From CAMLOF01 sp041913045 (GTDB taxonomy: Bacteria > Pseudomonadota > Gammaproteobacteria > Burkholderiales > Burkholderiaceae_C): a stretch of 64,000 nt of DNA. Positions 37,201-44,199 of the stretch are shown piece after piece (within the stretch, counting starts at the first letter, position 1; the number at the start of each line of letters is the position of its first letter). Below the pieces are notes generated by a model. It ran no database searches and was not told the DNA's origin. It worked only from the letters and a program-made list of their open reading frames with translations. Location of the stretch: contig JAYSGB010000017.1 in NCBI GenBank assembly GCA_041913045.1, positions 1 through 64,000 on the forward strand, read 5' to 3'. Made by a program: the position numbers and the translations under genes.

Positions 37201-38157
37201 GCGCCCATCAAAGAGCAGGTCATCCACTTCATCAACAAGAAGCTGCCGGGCGGCCTGCCCAACAAGACGGCGCGTGCCCTGCTGGACATCGAGGACAAGG
37301 ACTACGTCCCCATCATCCGCGACCCGCAGGCCACCAACAGCGACACCGAGGCAGTGTTCTACTTCCCCGGCTGCGGCTCCGAGCGCCTGTTCAGCCAGGT
37401 GGGCCTGGCCACCCAGGCCATGCTGTGGCATGCAGGCGTGCAAACTGTGTTGCCGCCGGGCTACCTGTGCTGTGGTTACCCGCAGCGCGGCAGCGGCCAG
37501 TTCGACAAGGCCGAGAAGATCATCACCGACAACCGCGTGCTGTTCCACCGCGTGGCCAACACGCTCAACTACCTCGACATCAAGACCGTGGTGGTGAGCT
37601 GCGGTACCTGCTTCGACCAGCTCTCGGGTTATGAATTCGAGAAGATCTTCCCCGGTTGCCGCATCGTCGACATTCACGAGTACCTGCTGGAAAAGGGCAT
37701 CACCCTGGAAGGCAAGGGCGCCTACCTGTACCACGACCCCTGCCACAGCCCCATGAAGCAGCAGGCGCCGCTCAAGACCGTCAAGGCACTGCTGGGCGAC
37801 ACGGTGTTGCAGAGCGACCGCTGCTGCGGCGAATCGGGCACGCTGGGCGTCACCCGCCCCGATGTCTCCACGCAGGTGCGCTTCCGCAAGGAAGAGGAGC
37901 TGCGCAAGAACGCCCAGCAACTCACGGCACTGGCCGAGCAGAACGGTGTGGCGGCCACCCCTGGCACCACCAAGATCCTCACCAGCTGCCCGAGCTGCCT
38001 GCAAGGCCTCAGCCGTTACGGCGAGGACTTGCCCAATGGCCTGCTGGAGGCGGACTACATCGTCATCGAGATGGCGCGCCACATCCTGGGCGAGAACTGG
38101 CTGCCCGACTACGTGGCCCGTGCCAACGCTGGCGGCATCGAGCGGGTGCTGGTGTGA
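34246..38157 (+). CDS. Giant FAD-linked oxidase/Fe-S dehydrogenase with DUF3683 (YdiJ-like)
   Basis: This 1303-residue fusion has an N-terminal DUF3683-type region (about 1-180), an FAD-binding domain with RGGGTGYTGGAIPL (about 213), an FAD-oxidase C-terminal domain ending in GDGNVHTNIPVN and SGEHGIGITK, two 4Fe-4S clusters (CLRCGKCKPVC and CTVCHKCLTPC, about 830-910), and two cysteine-rich CCG domains (YFPGCGSERLF...CCGYPQRG; DPCHSP...CCGESGTLG). The order after DUF3683 is that of E. coli YdiJ, a D-2-hydroxyacid (2-hydroxyglutarate) dehydrogenase. The likely role is oxidation of a D-2-hydroxy acid with electrons passed to the respiratory chain; the substrate is inferred. ATG 34246 fits, with a weak ribosome site. 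Confidence 0.87.
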   Translation: MNAPTPLQHLLDAASDAPRLREIPYNYTSFSDREIVIRLLGSRAWEVLNQLRQERHTGRSARMLYEVLGDIWVVQRNPYLHDDLLDNPKRRAALVDAMRHRLGEVEKRRRPQEDGDRDALVGELLVAAQKAVQAFAAMFEEMSGLRQRVGKVLRRHTAKDNIKFDGLSRVSHVTDATDWRVEYPFVVLTPDTEVEMAGLVKGCIELGLTIIPRGGGTGYTGGAIPLTWKSAVINTEKLEAMTEVEQIDLPGLDHKVPTIWTEAGVVTQRVADAAERAGFVFAVDPTSAEASCVGGNIAMNAGGKKAVLWGTALDNLASWRMVTPDAKWLQVTRVGHNLGKIHDAEVASFELQYFEADGKTLIRTERLDIPGKTFRKEGLGKDVTDKFLAGLPGVQKEGCDGLITSARWVVHRMPEHTRTVCLEFFGNPKDGVPSIVEIKDYMFAEQKRSGTLLAGLEHLDDRYLRAVGYSTKSKRGGFPKMVLIGDIVGDDPDAVARAASEVVRLANGRAGEGFTAISPEARKKFWADRKKTAAISKHTNAFKINEDVVIPLPRMGEYTLGIERINIELSLRNKLKLANELEAFFLRGSLPLGKAEEAADMPSPETVQERTDEALAVIRAARALWQQWMDGLDVTQPDTGRSFFEQLQDYTLRASWKTQIRDPLAALFTGSVFAPVLAECKAIHKRVLKGRVWVALHMHAGDGNVHTNIPVNSDDYEMLQTAHEAVDRIMVLARSLDGVISGEHGIGITKLEYLSDEEIAPFAGYKAKVDPEGRFNKGKLLRGGALFGAPDQRQADLSQAYTPSFGLMGYESLIMQQSDIGAIADSVKNCLRCGKCKPVCSTHVPRANLLYSPRNKILATSLLVEAFLYEEQTRRGISIKHWEEFEDVADHCTVCHKCLTPCPVKIDFGDVSMNMRNLLRKMGQKSFRPGNAAAMFMLNATNPETIKLARSAMVGVGFKAQRMANNLLKGLARKQTSAPPASVGTAPIKEQVIHFINKKLPGGLPNKTARALLDIEDKDYVPIIRDPQATNSDTEAVFYFPGCGSERLFSQVGLATQAMLWHAGVQTVLPPGYLCCGYPQRGSGQFDKAEKIITDNRVLFHRVANTLNYLDIKTVVVSCGTCFDQLSGYEFEKIFPGCRIVDIHEYLLEKGITLEGKGAYLYHDPCHSPMKQQAPLKTVKALLGDTVLQSDRCCGESGTLGVTRPDVSTQVRFRKEEELRKNAQQLTALAEQNGVAATPGTTKILTSCPSCLQGLSRYGEDLPNGLLEADYIVIEMARHILGENWLPDYVARANAGGIERVLV

Positions 38158-38171
38158 GTCTGGAGGCGCCC

Positions 38172-38603
38172 GTGTCCGCTTGCCCGCTGTGCAAAGGTGA
38201 CGGCGGCCTCGTGGTGTTGCGCCACGAGAAGTTTCGCGTTGTCCGCGTCCAGGGTGCCGAGGCGGCCGACTTCCCGGCCTTCTACCGCGTCATCTGGAAC
38301 GGCCACGTCGCCGAGTGGTCCGACCTGTCTGATGATGACCAGGCCCTGTGCATGCGCGCCGTCAGCGCGGTGGAACGCGCCGTGCGCGATGCCGTGCAGC
38401 CCCGCAAGATCAACCTGGCGGCGCTGGGCAACATGGTGCCGCACCTGCACTGGCACGTGGTGGCCCGTTTCGAATGGGACAGCCGCTTTCCCGCCCCCAT
38501 CTGGGTGGCGCCCGTGCGCCCGAACGAAGAGGCACGTTGGGCCCCTGTCCGCCAACGCCTGTCTGCCTGCGATGCCGCCATCGCGGCCCTGAACCTGAAC
38601 TGA
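38172..38603 (+). CDS. HIT-family protein
   Basis: This 143-residue protein has the histidine triad HxHxH (LHWHVVARF, about residue 95) of nucleotide hydrolases and transferases, and a CPLC zinc-type pair at the N-terminus. I set the start at GTG 38172 because GGAGG lies 5 bases upstream and related proteins begin just before CPLC; a GTG at 38154 overlapping the previous stop is the alternative. The substrate is probably a dinucleotide or nucleoside phosphoramidate (family knowledge). It is likely co-transcribed with the DUF971 gene that follows by 11 bases. Confidence 0.87.
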   Translation: MSACPLCKGDGGLVVLRHEKFRVVRVQGAEAADFPAFYRVIWNGHVAEWSDLSDDDQALCMRAVSAVERAVRDAVQPRKINLAALGNMVPHLHWHVVARFEWDSRFPAPIWVAPVRPNEEARWAPVRQRLSACDAAIAALNLN

Positions 38604-38614
38604 AGGTGAACACC

Positions 38615-39031
38615 ATGGCCGGTTTGCAAAACAGCACCCCCACCCCCGAATCCATCACCGTGCATGCGCAGTCGCGCGTGCTCGAGGTGGGCTTCTCCGA
38701 CGGCGCGACCTTCCGCATCCCCTTTGAGCTGATGCGCGTGTATTCGCCTTCCGCCGAAGTGCAGGGCCATGGCCCTGGACAGGAGACGCTGCAGACCGGC
38801 AAGCGCAATGTCGATCTCGTGGCGCTGGAGCCTGTGGGCAACTACGCCGTGCAACCCACGTTCTCCGATGGGCATGATTCCGGCATCTTCAGCTGGGACT
38901 ACCTGTACTTCCTGGGCGCCAAACAGGACGAACTGTGGGCCGATTACAACGCACGCCTGCAGGCCGCCGGGGTCGACCGTGACGCACCCATGCCCGAAAA
39001 GGCGGGGTCCGCTTGCGGGCATCATCACTGA
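38615..39031 (+). CDS. DUF971 protein (gamma-butyrobetaine hydroxylase N-terminal-like)
   Basis: This 138-residue protein contains the DUF971/GBBH-like_N domain: a beta-rich fold with FSDGATFRIPFELMRVYSPSAEVQGHG, NVDLVALEPVGNYAVQPTFSDGHDSGIFSWDYLY, and a C-terminal CGHHH that could bind metal. Similar domains occur in ApbC/Mrp-type iron-sulfur proteins and in hydroxylases. It has an AAGGTGA ribosome site and commonly sits near ubiE in this family. The function is not established. Confidence 0.88.
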   Translation: MAGLQNSTPTPESITVHAQSRVLEVGFSDGATFRIPFELMRVYSPSAEVQGHGPGQETLQTGKRNVDLVALEPVGNYAVQPTFSDGHDSGIFSWDYLYFLGAKQDELWADYNARLQAAGVDRDAPMPEKAGSACGHHH

Positions 39032-39046
39032 AATATCCATCTAAAT

Positions 39047-39075
39047 CAACGGGTTGTACCTGCTGCATCCCGTTG
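39047..39075 (+). other. Inverted repeat between DUF971 and ubiE
   Basis: CAACGGG (39047-39053) and CCCGTTG (39069-39075) can pair around 15 bases. It follows the DUF971 stop by 16 bases and has no T-run. The rest of the 152-base gap to ubiE holds no other clear signal; it must contain the ubiE promoter unless the genes are co-transcribed. Confidence 0.25.
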
Positions 39076-39183
39076 TGGCGGGGTTGATGCACTCGTTCGC
39101 CAGAGCGGTGCATTCCCCTGCAATGCGCACTGATTTCGTGCGGCATTGTGAACACCCTGTGTGCATCACCTACCATTTCTGCC

Positions 39184-39915
39184 ATGAGCCAGACACATTT
39201 CGGATTCCAGACCGTTGACGAGCGCGACAAGGCGCGCCACGTCCGGCAGGTGTTCGACTCCGTTGCGTCCAACTACGACGTGATGAACGACCTGATGTCG
39301 GCCGGTCTCCACCGTTGGTGGAAGACCTACACCATCAACGTGGCCAACCCCCGCCCGGGCGACCGTGTGCTAGACATCGCGGGTGGAACAGGCGATCTGG
39401 GCTTGGCCTTCGCGCCACGCGTGGCGCCCACCGGCATGGTGGTGCATACCGACATCAACGAAGCCATGCTGCGCGAGGGTCGCAACCGCCTGCTCGACAA
39501 GGGGCTGGTGCTGCCCACCATGGTGTGCGACGCCGAGAAGTTGCCCTTTGCCGACGGCAGCTTCGACATCGTCACGGTGGCGTTCGGTCTGCGCAACATG
39601 ACGCACAAGGATGTGGCTCTCAAGGAAATGAACCGTGTGCTCAGGACCGGTGGCAAGCTGCTGGTGCTGGAGTTTTCCAAGGTGGCGCCGCCGCTGGAAA
39701 AGGCATACGACTGGTACAGCTTCAACATCCTGCCCAAGCTGGGCAAATGGGTGGCCAGGGACGAGGAAAGCTACCGTTACCTGGCCGAATCCATCCGCAT
39801 GCACCCAGACCAGGAAACCCTGCGCGGCATGATGAAGGACGCGGGTTTCGGGCATGTGGATGTGCATAACCTCTCGGCGGGCATCACGGCCCTGCACGTG
39901 GGAATCAAGTGTTGA
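39184..39915 (+). CDS. ubiE: Ubiquinone/menaquinone C-methyltransferase UbiE
   Basis: UbiE methylates the 2-polyprenyl-6-methoxy-benzoquinol (and demethylmenaquinol) ring with SAM. The 243-residue enzyme has motif I VLDIAGGTGDL, the VDERDKARHVRQVFDSVASNYDVMNDLMS start, and GLRNMTHKDVALKEMNRVLRTGGKL and YRYLAESIRMHPDQETLRGMM near the end. ATG 39184 (MSQTHFGF) is the family start. It heads a run of quinone-related genes (ubiE, Tim44-like, ubiJ, ubiB). Confidence 0.96.
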   Translation: MSQTHFGFQTVDERDKARHVRQVFDSVASNYDVMNDLMSAGLHRWWKTYTINVANPRPGDRVLDIAGGTGDLGLAFAPRVAPTGMVVHTDINEAMLREGRNRLLDKGLVLPTMVCDAEKLPFADGSFDIVTVAFGLRNMTHKDVALKEMNRVLRTGGKLLVLEFSKVAPPLEKAYDWYSFNILPKLGKWVARDEESYRYLAESIRMHPDQETLRGMMKDAGFGHVDVHNLSAGITALHVGIKC

Positions 39916-39946
39916 CGGCGGTCACGATTATTAAAGCGAGCGAGAC

Positions 39947-40921
39947 ATGAAGGTGTGGGCGGTGATTTTGAGTTGCGCGATGGCGTTTTCTTCGCCTGAG
40001 GCGTTGGCGGCCAAACGGTTGGGTGGCGGCACATCCATCGGCAAGCAGTCGGCCAACGTCACGCAGCGCAGCTCATCCGCTCCTGCTCCTCAGCCCGCCA
40101 CCACGCCCAGCCAGGCAACTGGTGCTCCTGGTGCGGTAGCTTCACAGCCCGCCGCGGCGGCGCAGGCAGCGGCGCTCAAACGTCCCTGGGGTGCCATGCT
40201 CGGCGGGCTCGCTGCCGGTTTGGGTTTGGCGTGGCTTGCGTCATCTCTGGGGTTGGGTGAAGGCTTTGCCCAGTTCCTGCTGGTGTTGCTGGCGGTCGGG
40301 GCAGTCCTGATGGTGGTGGCTGCCCTGCGGCGCCGCACTTCTGGGGTGCAGGCTGCGCAGCAACCCTTCGTTTTCCAGGCGGCAGGCGGCTCTGCCCTGC
40401 CGCGCGACTACAGCCCCAAGAACGTTGGTAACGACGCCTCTGCGCGCCCATGGGAGCACGGCAACAGCACTTTCGGCAACGCGGATGGTGAGTCCCTCAT
40501 TGGTTCGGCACTCGCTGGGTCGCAGGCATGGGGCGTTCCTGCAGACTTCGATTCGGAAGGCTTCCTGCGGGCCTCCAAAGCCAATTTCATCAAGCTGCAA
40601 GACGCCTGGGACCGTGCAGACATCCCGGCTCTGCGCGCCATGATGACGGACGAGATGATTTCCCAGATCCAGGCCCAGTTGAGCGAGCGCGAAAAGCACA
40701 CAGGGTCCACCGAAAACAAGACCGACGTGGTCATGCTCGAAGCCCAGCTGCTGGGCATTGAAGAGCTGCCTGGCGAATACATGGCCAGCGTGGAGTTCTC
40801 CGGCATGATCCGCGAGGAACCCTCGGCCGGGCCGAATCCCTTCCGCGAGGTCTGGAACATCACCCGTCCCAAGACGGGGCAGGGCGGCTGGCTGGTTGCA
40901 GGGGTACAGGCCCTGCAGTGA
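39947..40921 (+). CDS. Tim44-like domain membrane protein
   Basis: This 324-residue protein has a signal sequence (residues 1-22), a Gln/Ser/Ala/Pro-rich linker, two membrane segments around residues 80-125 (GGLAAGLGLAWLASSL and FLLVLLAVGAVLMVVAAL) and a C-terminal Tim44-like domain (FLRASKANFIKLQDAWDRADIPALRAMMTDEM, about 205-324). In mitochondria Tim44 tethers Hsp70 to the import pore; the bacterial homologues have no settled role. It lies between ubiE and ubiJ, so a part in organising quinone synthesis at the membrane is possible (inference). Confidence 0.88.
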   Translation: MKVWAVILSCAMAFSSPEALAAKRLGGGTSIGKQSANVTQRSSSAPAPQPATTPSQATGAPGAVASQPAAAAQAAALKRPWGAMLGGLAAGLGLAWLASSLGLGEGFAQFLLVLLAVGAVLMVVAALRRRTSGVQAAQQPFVFQAAGGSALPRDYSPKNVGNDASARPWEHGNSTFGNADGESLIGSALAGSQAWGVPADFDSEGFLRASKANFIKLQDAWDRADIPALRAMMTDEMISQIQAQLSEREKHTGSTENKTDVVMLEAQLLGIEELPGEYMASVEFSGMIREEPSAGPNPFREVWNITRPKTGQGGWLVAGVQALQ

Positions 40922-40948
40922 ACGGCGCTCGGTTTATCCGTCAAAATC

Positions 40949-40975
40949 GGGGGGCTATGAACAAGCCCCCCTTTT
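40949..40975 (+). other. Intrinsic-terminator-like hairpin with the ubiJ start codon in its loop
   Basis: GGGGGGCT (40949-40956) and AGCCCCCC (40964-40971) form a perfect 8-pair stem, and four T follow (40972-40975). The 7-base loop, ATGAACA, begins exactly with the ubiJ initiation codon. It resembles a terminator, and its G-tract may also act as the ribosome site, so folding would affect both transcription and translation. Confidence 0.65.
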
Positions 40976-41556
40976 CGTTTCCAACCCCCGAAGCCCTGCA
41001 GTCTTTGCTGGGCTCGGTGCCGCAACCCCCTGCATGGCTGCAGACCGAGTTGCGCAACCGGGTTATCTTGTTGCTCAACCACGTGATGATGCAAGAGCCG
41101 CAGGCCATGGAGCGGCTGCGGCGCCAGCAGGGCAAGACCCTGCAGGTGCGCTGGGGGCAGATCAGCCTGCCGCTGCAGGCGAGTCCCGCCGGCCTGCTGG
41201 CGCTGGCGCCCGATACCGCCACGCCGGACCTGACGTTGGGTGTCACTGAAGCAACCCCTTTGTCGTTGGCGCAAAAAGTCCTGGCGGGTGACAAGCCCGG
41301 TGTCGATATCCAAGGCGACGTGCAGTTGGCCGCCGAGGTGGCCTGGCTCGTGGACAACGTACGCTGGGACATCGAGGAGGATCTATCCCGCCTCATTGGC
41401 GACGCTGCTGCTCACAGCCTGGCGGGTGCCCTTCGTCAACTGGCTGGCGGCCTCAAAGGCTTTGCCGCACAGGCGGCCAGCCAGGCGGGTCAGGTGCGTG
41501 ATCGCATGGCGTCCCTGCGCCCTGGTCAGGCTGGCAATACCAAGGCAGACTCATGA
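40957..41556 (+). CDS. ubiJ: Ubiquinone biosynthesis accessory factor UbiJ (SCP2-like)
   Basis: UbiJ is a lipid-binding factor of the Ubi complex; with UbiK it supports the later ring-modification steps. The 199-residue protein has an N-terminal SCP2-like domain (FPTPEALQSLLG; LQVRWGQISLPLQASPAGLLALAP) and a C-terminal helical region (VDNVRWDIEEDLSRLIGDAAAHSLA), as in E. coli UbiJ. ATG 40957 is used; it lies in the loop of a strong hairpin. A GTG at 40918 overlapping the Tim44 stop is the alternative. Its end overlaps ubiB as ATGA, the same ubiJ-ubiB order as in E. coli. Confidence 0.88.
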   Translation: MNKPPFSFPTPEALQSLLGSVPQPPAWLQTELRNRVILLLNHVMMQEPQAMERLRRQQGKTLQVRWGQISLPLQASPAGLLALAPDTATPDLTLGVTEATPLSLAQKVLAGDKPGVDIQGDVQLAAEVAWLVDNVRWDIEEDLSRLIGDAAAHSLAGALRQLAGGLKGFAAQAASQAGQVRDRMASLRPGQAGNTKADS

Positions 41557-43106
41557 TGCGCTTCTTGCGGGGCGCCTTCATCGTCTGGGTGGTGCTGCGA
41601 TACGGGCTGGACGAACTCGTTCTTTCGGGCTTCCGCAATCCGCTTCTGCGAACCTTGCGGCGAGTCATCACCACGGGGCGCAACCTCAGTTCGCCACGTG
41701 GTCAGCGTCTGCGCGAGGCGCTGGAGTGTCTGGGGCCCATCTTCGTCAAGTTCGGTCAGGTGCTTTCCACCCGGCGCGACCTGCTGCCGCCCGACATTGC
41801 CGATGAACTGGCACGTCTGCAAGACCGCGTGCCGCCTTTTTCGTCGGACGTGGCCGTGGCCACCATCGAGCGCGCCTATGGCCGCAAGCTTGACGCGGTG
41901 TTCCGGCAGTTCGACCGTGTGCCTGTGGCCAGTGCATCCATTGCGCAGGTGCATTTCGCCGAACTGCACGATGGCCGCGAAGTGGCCGTGAAGGTGCTTC
42001 GCCCGAACATGCTGCCCGTCATCGAAAAAGACCTGGCGCTGATGCGCATGATGGCGGGCTGGGTCGAGAAGATGTCTGCCGATGGCAAGCGCCTCAAGCC
42101 ACGCGAGGTGGTGGCAGAGTTCGACAAATACCTGCACGACGAACTGGACCTGGTGCGTGAGGCTTCCAACGCCGCGCAGTTGCGCCGCAACATGCACGAC
42201 CTCAACCTCGTGCTCATTCCAGAGATGCACTGGGAGTGGTGCCGCTCTGAGGTGCTGGTGATGGAGCGCATGCACGGTGTGCCCATCAGCCAGGTCGACC
42301 GGTTGCGTGCAGCGGGGGTGGACATCCCCAAGCTGGCGCGCGACGGCGTCACCATTTTCTTCACCCAGGTCTTCCGAGACGGTTTCTTCCACGCCGACAT
42401 GCACCCTGGCAACATCCAGGTCAGCATCGCGCCCCAGAGCTTCGGCCAATACATTTCGCTGGACTTTGGCATCGTTGGCACGCTCACCCAGTTCGACAAG
42501 GAATACCTGGCGCAGAACTTCACTGCCTTTTTCCGGCGCGACTACAAACGCGTGGCGGAGCTCCACGTCGAATCTGGCTGGGTGCCGCCCGATACTCGTG
42601 TTGACGAGCTGGAGGCGGCCATCCGCGCCGTTTGTGAGCCCTACTTCGACCGCCCGCTCAAGGAAATCTCGTTGGGTATGGTGCTCATGAGGCTGTTCCA
42701 GACCTCGCGCCGGTTCCAGGTCGAAATCCAGCCGCAGCTGGTGCTCTTGCAGAAGACGCTGCTCAACATCGAAGGTCTGGGGCGCGATCTGGACCCGGAA
42801 CTGGACTTGTGGAGCACCGCTAAGCCCTTTCTGGAAAAGTGGATGGTCGAGCAGGTGGGACCCAAGAAGTTCTGGGAGCAGCTCAAGGCCGAGGCACCGC
42901 ACTACGCCAAACTGGTGCCAGAGCTGCCCCGCCTGCTGCACGACTTCCTGACGCAACGCCCCACAGAGCTGAAGCGGGAGATGCAGCAATTGCTGAACGA
43001 GCAACGCCGCACAAACCGTTTGCTGCAAGGCATCATCTACGCGGGTGTGGGCTTCGTGCTTGGCTTGCTGGCCATGCAGTTGGTGGTGCGTGTGGCGGTG
43101 TGGTAG
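41553..43106 (+). CDS. ubiB: Ubiquinone biosynthesis regulatory ATPase/kinase-like UbiB
   Basis: UbiB is an atypical kinase-like ATPase needed for ubiquinone synthesis. The 517-residue protein has the UbiB-specific KxGQ motif (KFGQVLSTRRDLLP, about residues 66-79), the nucleotide-binding lysine in EVAVKVLRPN, an ExD-type segment YLHDELDLVREASNAA, the catalytic-loop-like HADMHPGNI and DFGIVG, and two C-terminal membrane helices (YAGVGFVLGLLAMQLVVRVAV). Coupled to ubiJ by ATGA. Confidence 0.96.
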   Translation: MMRFLRGAFIVWVVLRYGLDELVLSGFRNPLLRTLRRVITTGRNLSSPRGQRLREALECLGPIFVKFGQVLSTRRDLLPPDIADELARLQDRVPPFSSDVAVATIERAYGRKLDAVFRQFDRVPVASASIAQVHFAELHDGREVAVKVLRPNMLPVIEKDLALMRMMAGWVEKMSADGKRLKPREVVAEFDKYLHDELDLVREASNAAQLRRNMHDLNLVLIPEMHWEWCRSEVLVMERMHGVPISQVDRLRAAGVDIPKLARDGVTIFFTQVFRDGFFHADMHPGNIQVSIAPQSFGQYISLDFGIVGTLTQFDKEYLAQNFTAFFRRDYKRVAELHVESGWVPPDTRVDELEAAIRAVCEPYFDRPLKEISLGMVLMRLFQTSRRFQVEIQPQLVLLQKTLLNIEGLGRDLDPELDLWSTAKPFLEKWMVEQVGPKKFWEQLKAEAPHYAKLVPELPRLLHDFLTQRPTELKREMQQLLNEQRRTNRLLQGIIYAGVGFVLGLLAMQLVVRVAVW

Positions 43107-43136
43107 CCCTTGAAAACACGGGGCGGTGCCGCGATT

Positions 43137-43142
43137 TATAAT
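43137..43142 (+). promoter_or_regulatory. Possible -10 box ahead of fmdB
   Basis: TATAAT lies 40 bases ahead of the fmdB ATG, after the ubiB stop. No good -35 element is seen at 16-18 bases; TTGAAA occurs at a 21-base spacing. Confidence 0.35.
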
Positions 43143-43181
43143 GGTCGGTTCCCTGGTTTTTGACTTCCTTAGGTTTCCGCC

Positions 43182-43508
43182 ATGCCCATTTACGCCTACA
43201 AATGCGAGTCCTGCGGCCACGCCAAGGACGTTTTGCAGAAAATTTCCGACGCCCCGCTGACCGATTGCCCCGCCTGCGGCGCTGCAGCTTTCAAAAAGCA
43301 GCTGACAGCGGCTGGCTTCCAGCTCAAAGGCTCCGGCTGGTACGTCACCGACTTCCGCAACGGTGGCGGCAGCGCCTCTGCAGGTGCCACAAGTGCGCCA
43401 GCCACCGCTGCTGCGGCGTCTGACAGTGCGCCTGCCGCATCCTCAAGCACCGACAGCGGCACGCCCGCTGCCAGTGGCGGTTGTGGCGCTTCTTGCGCCT
43501 GTCATTGA
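43182..43508 (+). CDS. FmdB-family zinc ribbon protein
   Basis: This 108-residue protein has an N-terminal zinc ribbon with two CxxC pairs (YKCESCGH at about 7-14; CPACG at about 30-34), the FmdB/CxxC-CxxC regulatory protein domain, then a low-complexity Ala/Ser/Thr-rich tail ending in CGASCACH. FmdB was named for a regulator of the formamidase operon in Methylophilus; the role of most members is unknown. It lies upstream of a DUF502 gene and aspS, as in many betaproteobacteria. Confidence 0.9.
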   Translation: MPIYAYKCESCGHAKDVLQKISDAPLTDCPACGAAAFKKQLTAAGFQLKGSGWYVTDFRNGGGSASAGATSAPATAAAASDSAPAASSSTDSGTPAASGGCGASCACH

Positions 43509-43524
43509 GCCGGGCCGGTTGAAA

Positions 43525-44175
43525 GTGGCTGCCTTTCGCAAATGGCTGCTCGCGGGCCTGCTGGTCCTCGTGCCCTTCATCGTCACCCTCTGGGTGCTGG
43601 AGTGGGTTGTCTCCACGCTGGACCAAACCCTCAACATCCTGCCCGAAGCATGGCAGCCCGAGCGCTATTTCGGTGTGCGCATCCCCGGCCTGGGGGTCAT
43701 CCTTGCCCTGGCCATCGTTCTCAGCATCGGCGCCCTGGCCTCAAACATCGTCGGCAACCGGCTGATCAGCTGGTGGCACGCGCTCTTGCACCGCATTCCG
43801 GTCGTGCGCTCTATCTACTCTGGCGTCAAGCAGGTGTCCGACACGGTGTTGTCCGAGAAGGGCAATGCCTTTCGCAAGGCGCTGCTGGTGCAGTGGCCAC
43901 ACGAGGGCATGTGGACCATCGCCTTCCTCACCGGCACACCCGCGGGTGACGTGGCCAGCCACCTCAACGCCAAGGACTACCTGAGCGTTTACGTGCCCAC
44001 CACGCCCAACCCCACGGGTGGGTACTTCGTGATGGTGCACAAGCGCGACTGCGTGGAGCTGTCCATGAGCGTTGATGAGGCGCTCACCTACGTCATCTCC
44101 ATGGGGGTCATCGTTCCCGGCGGTCCCAAGGCGCTCCCAACATCCCCTGCTGGCCCGGTCACGAGCCAGGCCTGA
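43525..44175 (+). CDS. DUF502 inner-membrane protein
   Basis: This 216-residue protein has two membrane helices (about residues 8-30 and 58-80) and the DUF502 features VPFIVTLWVLEWVVSTLDQT, IPVVRSIYSGVKQVSDTVL and TTPNPTGGYFVMVHK. The start is uncertain: GTG 43525 (VAAFRKWLLAGLL) matches related N-termini, and TTG 43519 is an alternative. The gene follows fmdB by 16 bases and precedes aspS by 24. Function unknown. Confidence 0.87.
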   Translation: MAAFRKWLLAGLLVLVPFIVTLWVLEWVVSTLDQTLNILPEAWQPERYFGVRIPGLGVILALAIVLSIGALASNIVGNRLISWWHALLHRIPVVRSIYSGVKQVSDTVLSEKGNAFRKALLVQWPHEGMWTIAFLTGTPAGDVASHLNAKDYLSVYVPTTPNPTGGYFVMVHKRDCVELSMSVDEALTYVISMGVIVPGGPKALPTSPAGPVTSQA

Positions 44176-44199
44176 CATATTTCTGAAAGCAACACACCT

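Noticed and set aside
34135..38082. A very long open frame on the minus strand opposite the giant dehydrogenase.
   Set aside because: It mirrors the plus-strand gene in a high-GC genome, its product is rich in His, Val, Gly and Ala with no recognisable domain, and the plus strand has unmistakable FAD and Fe-S motifs.
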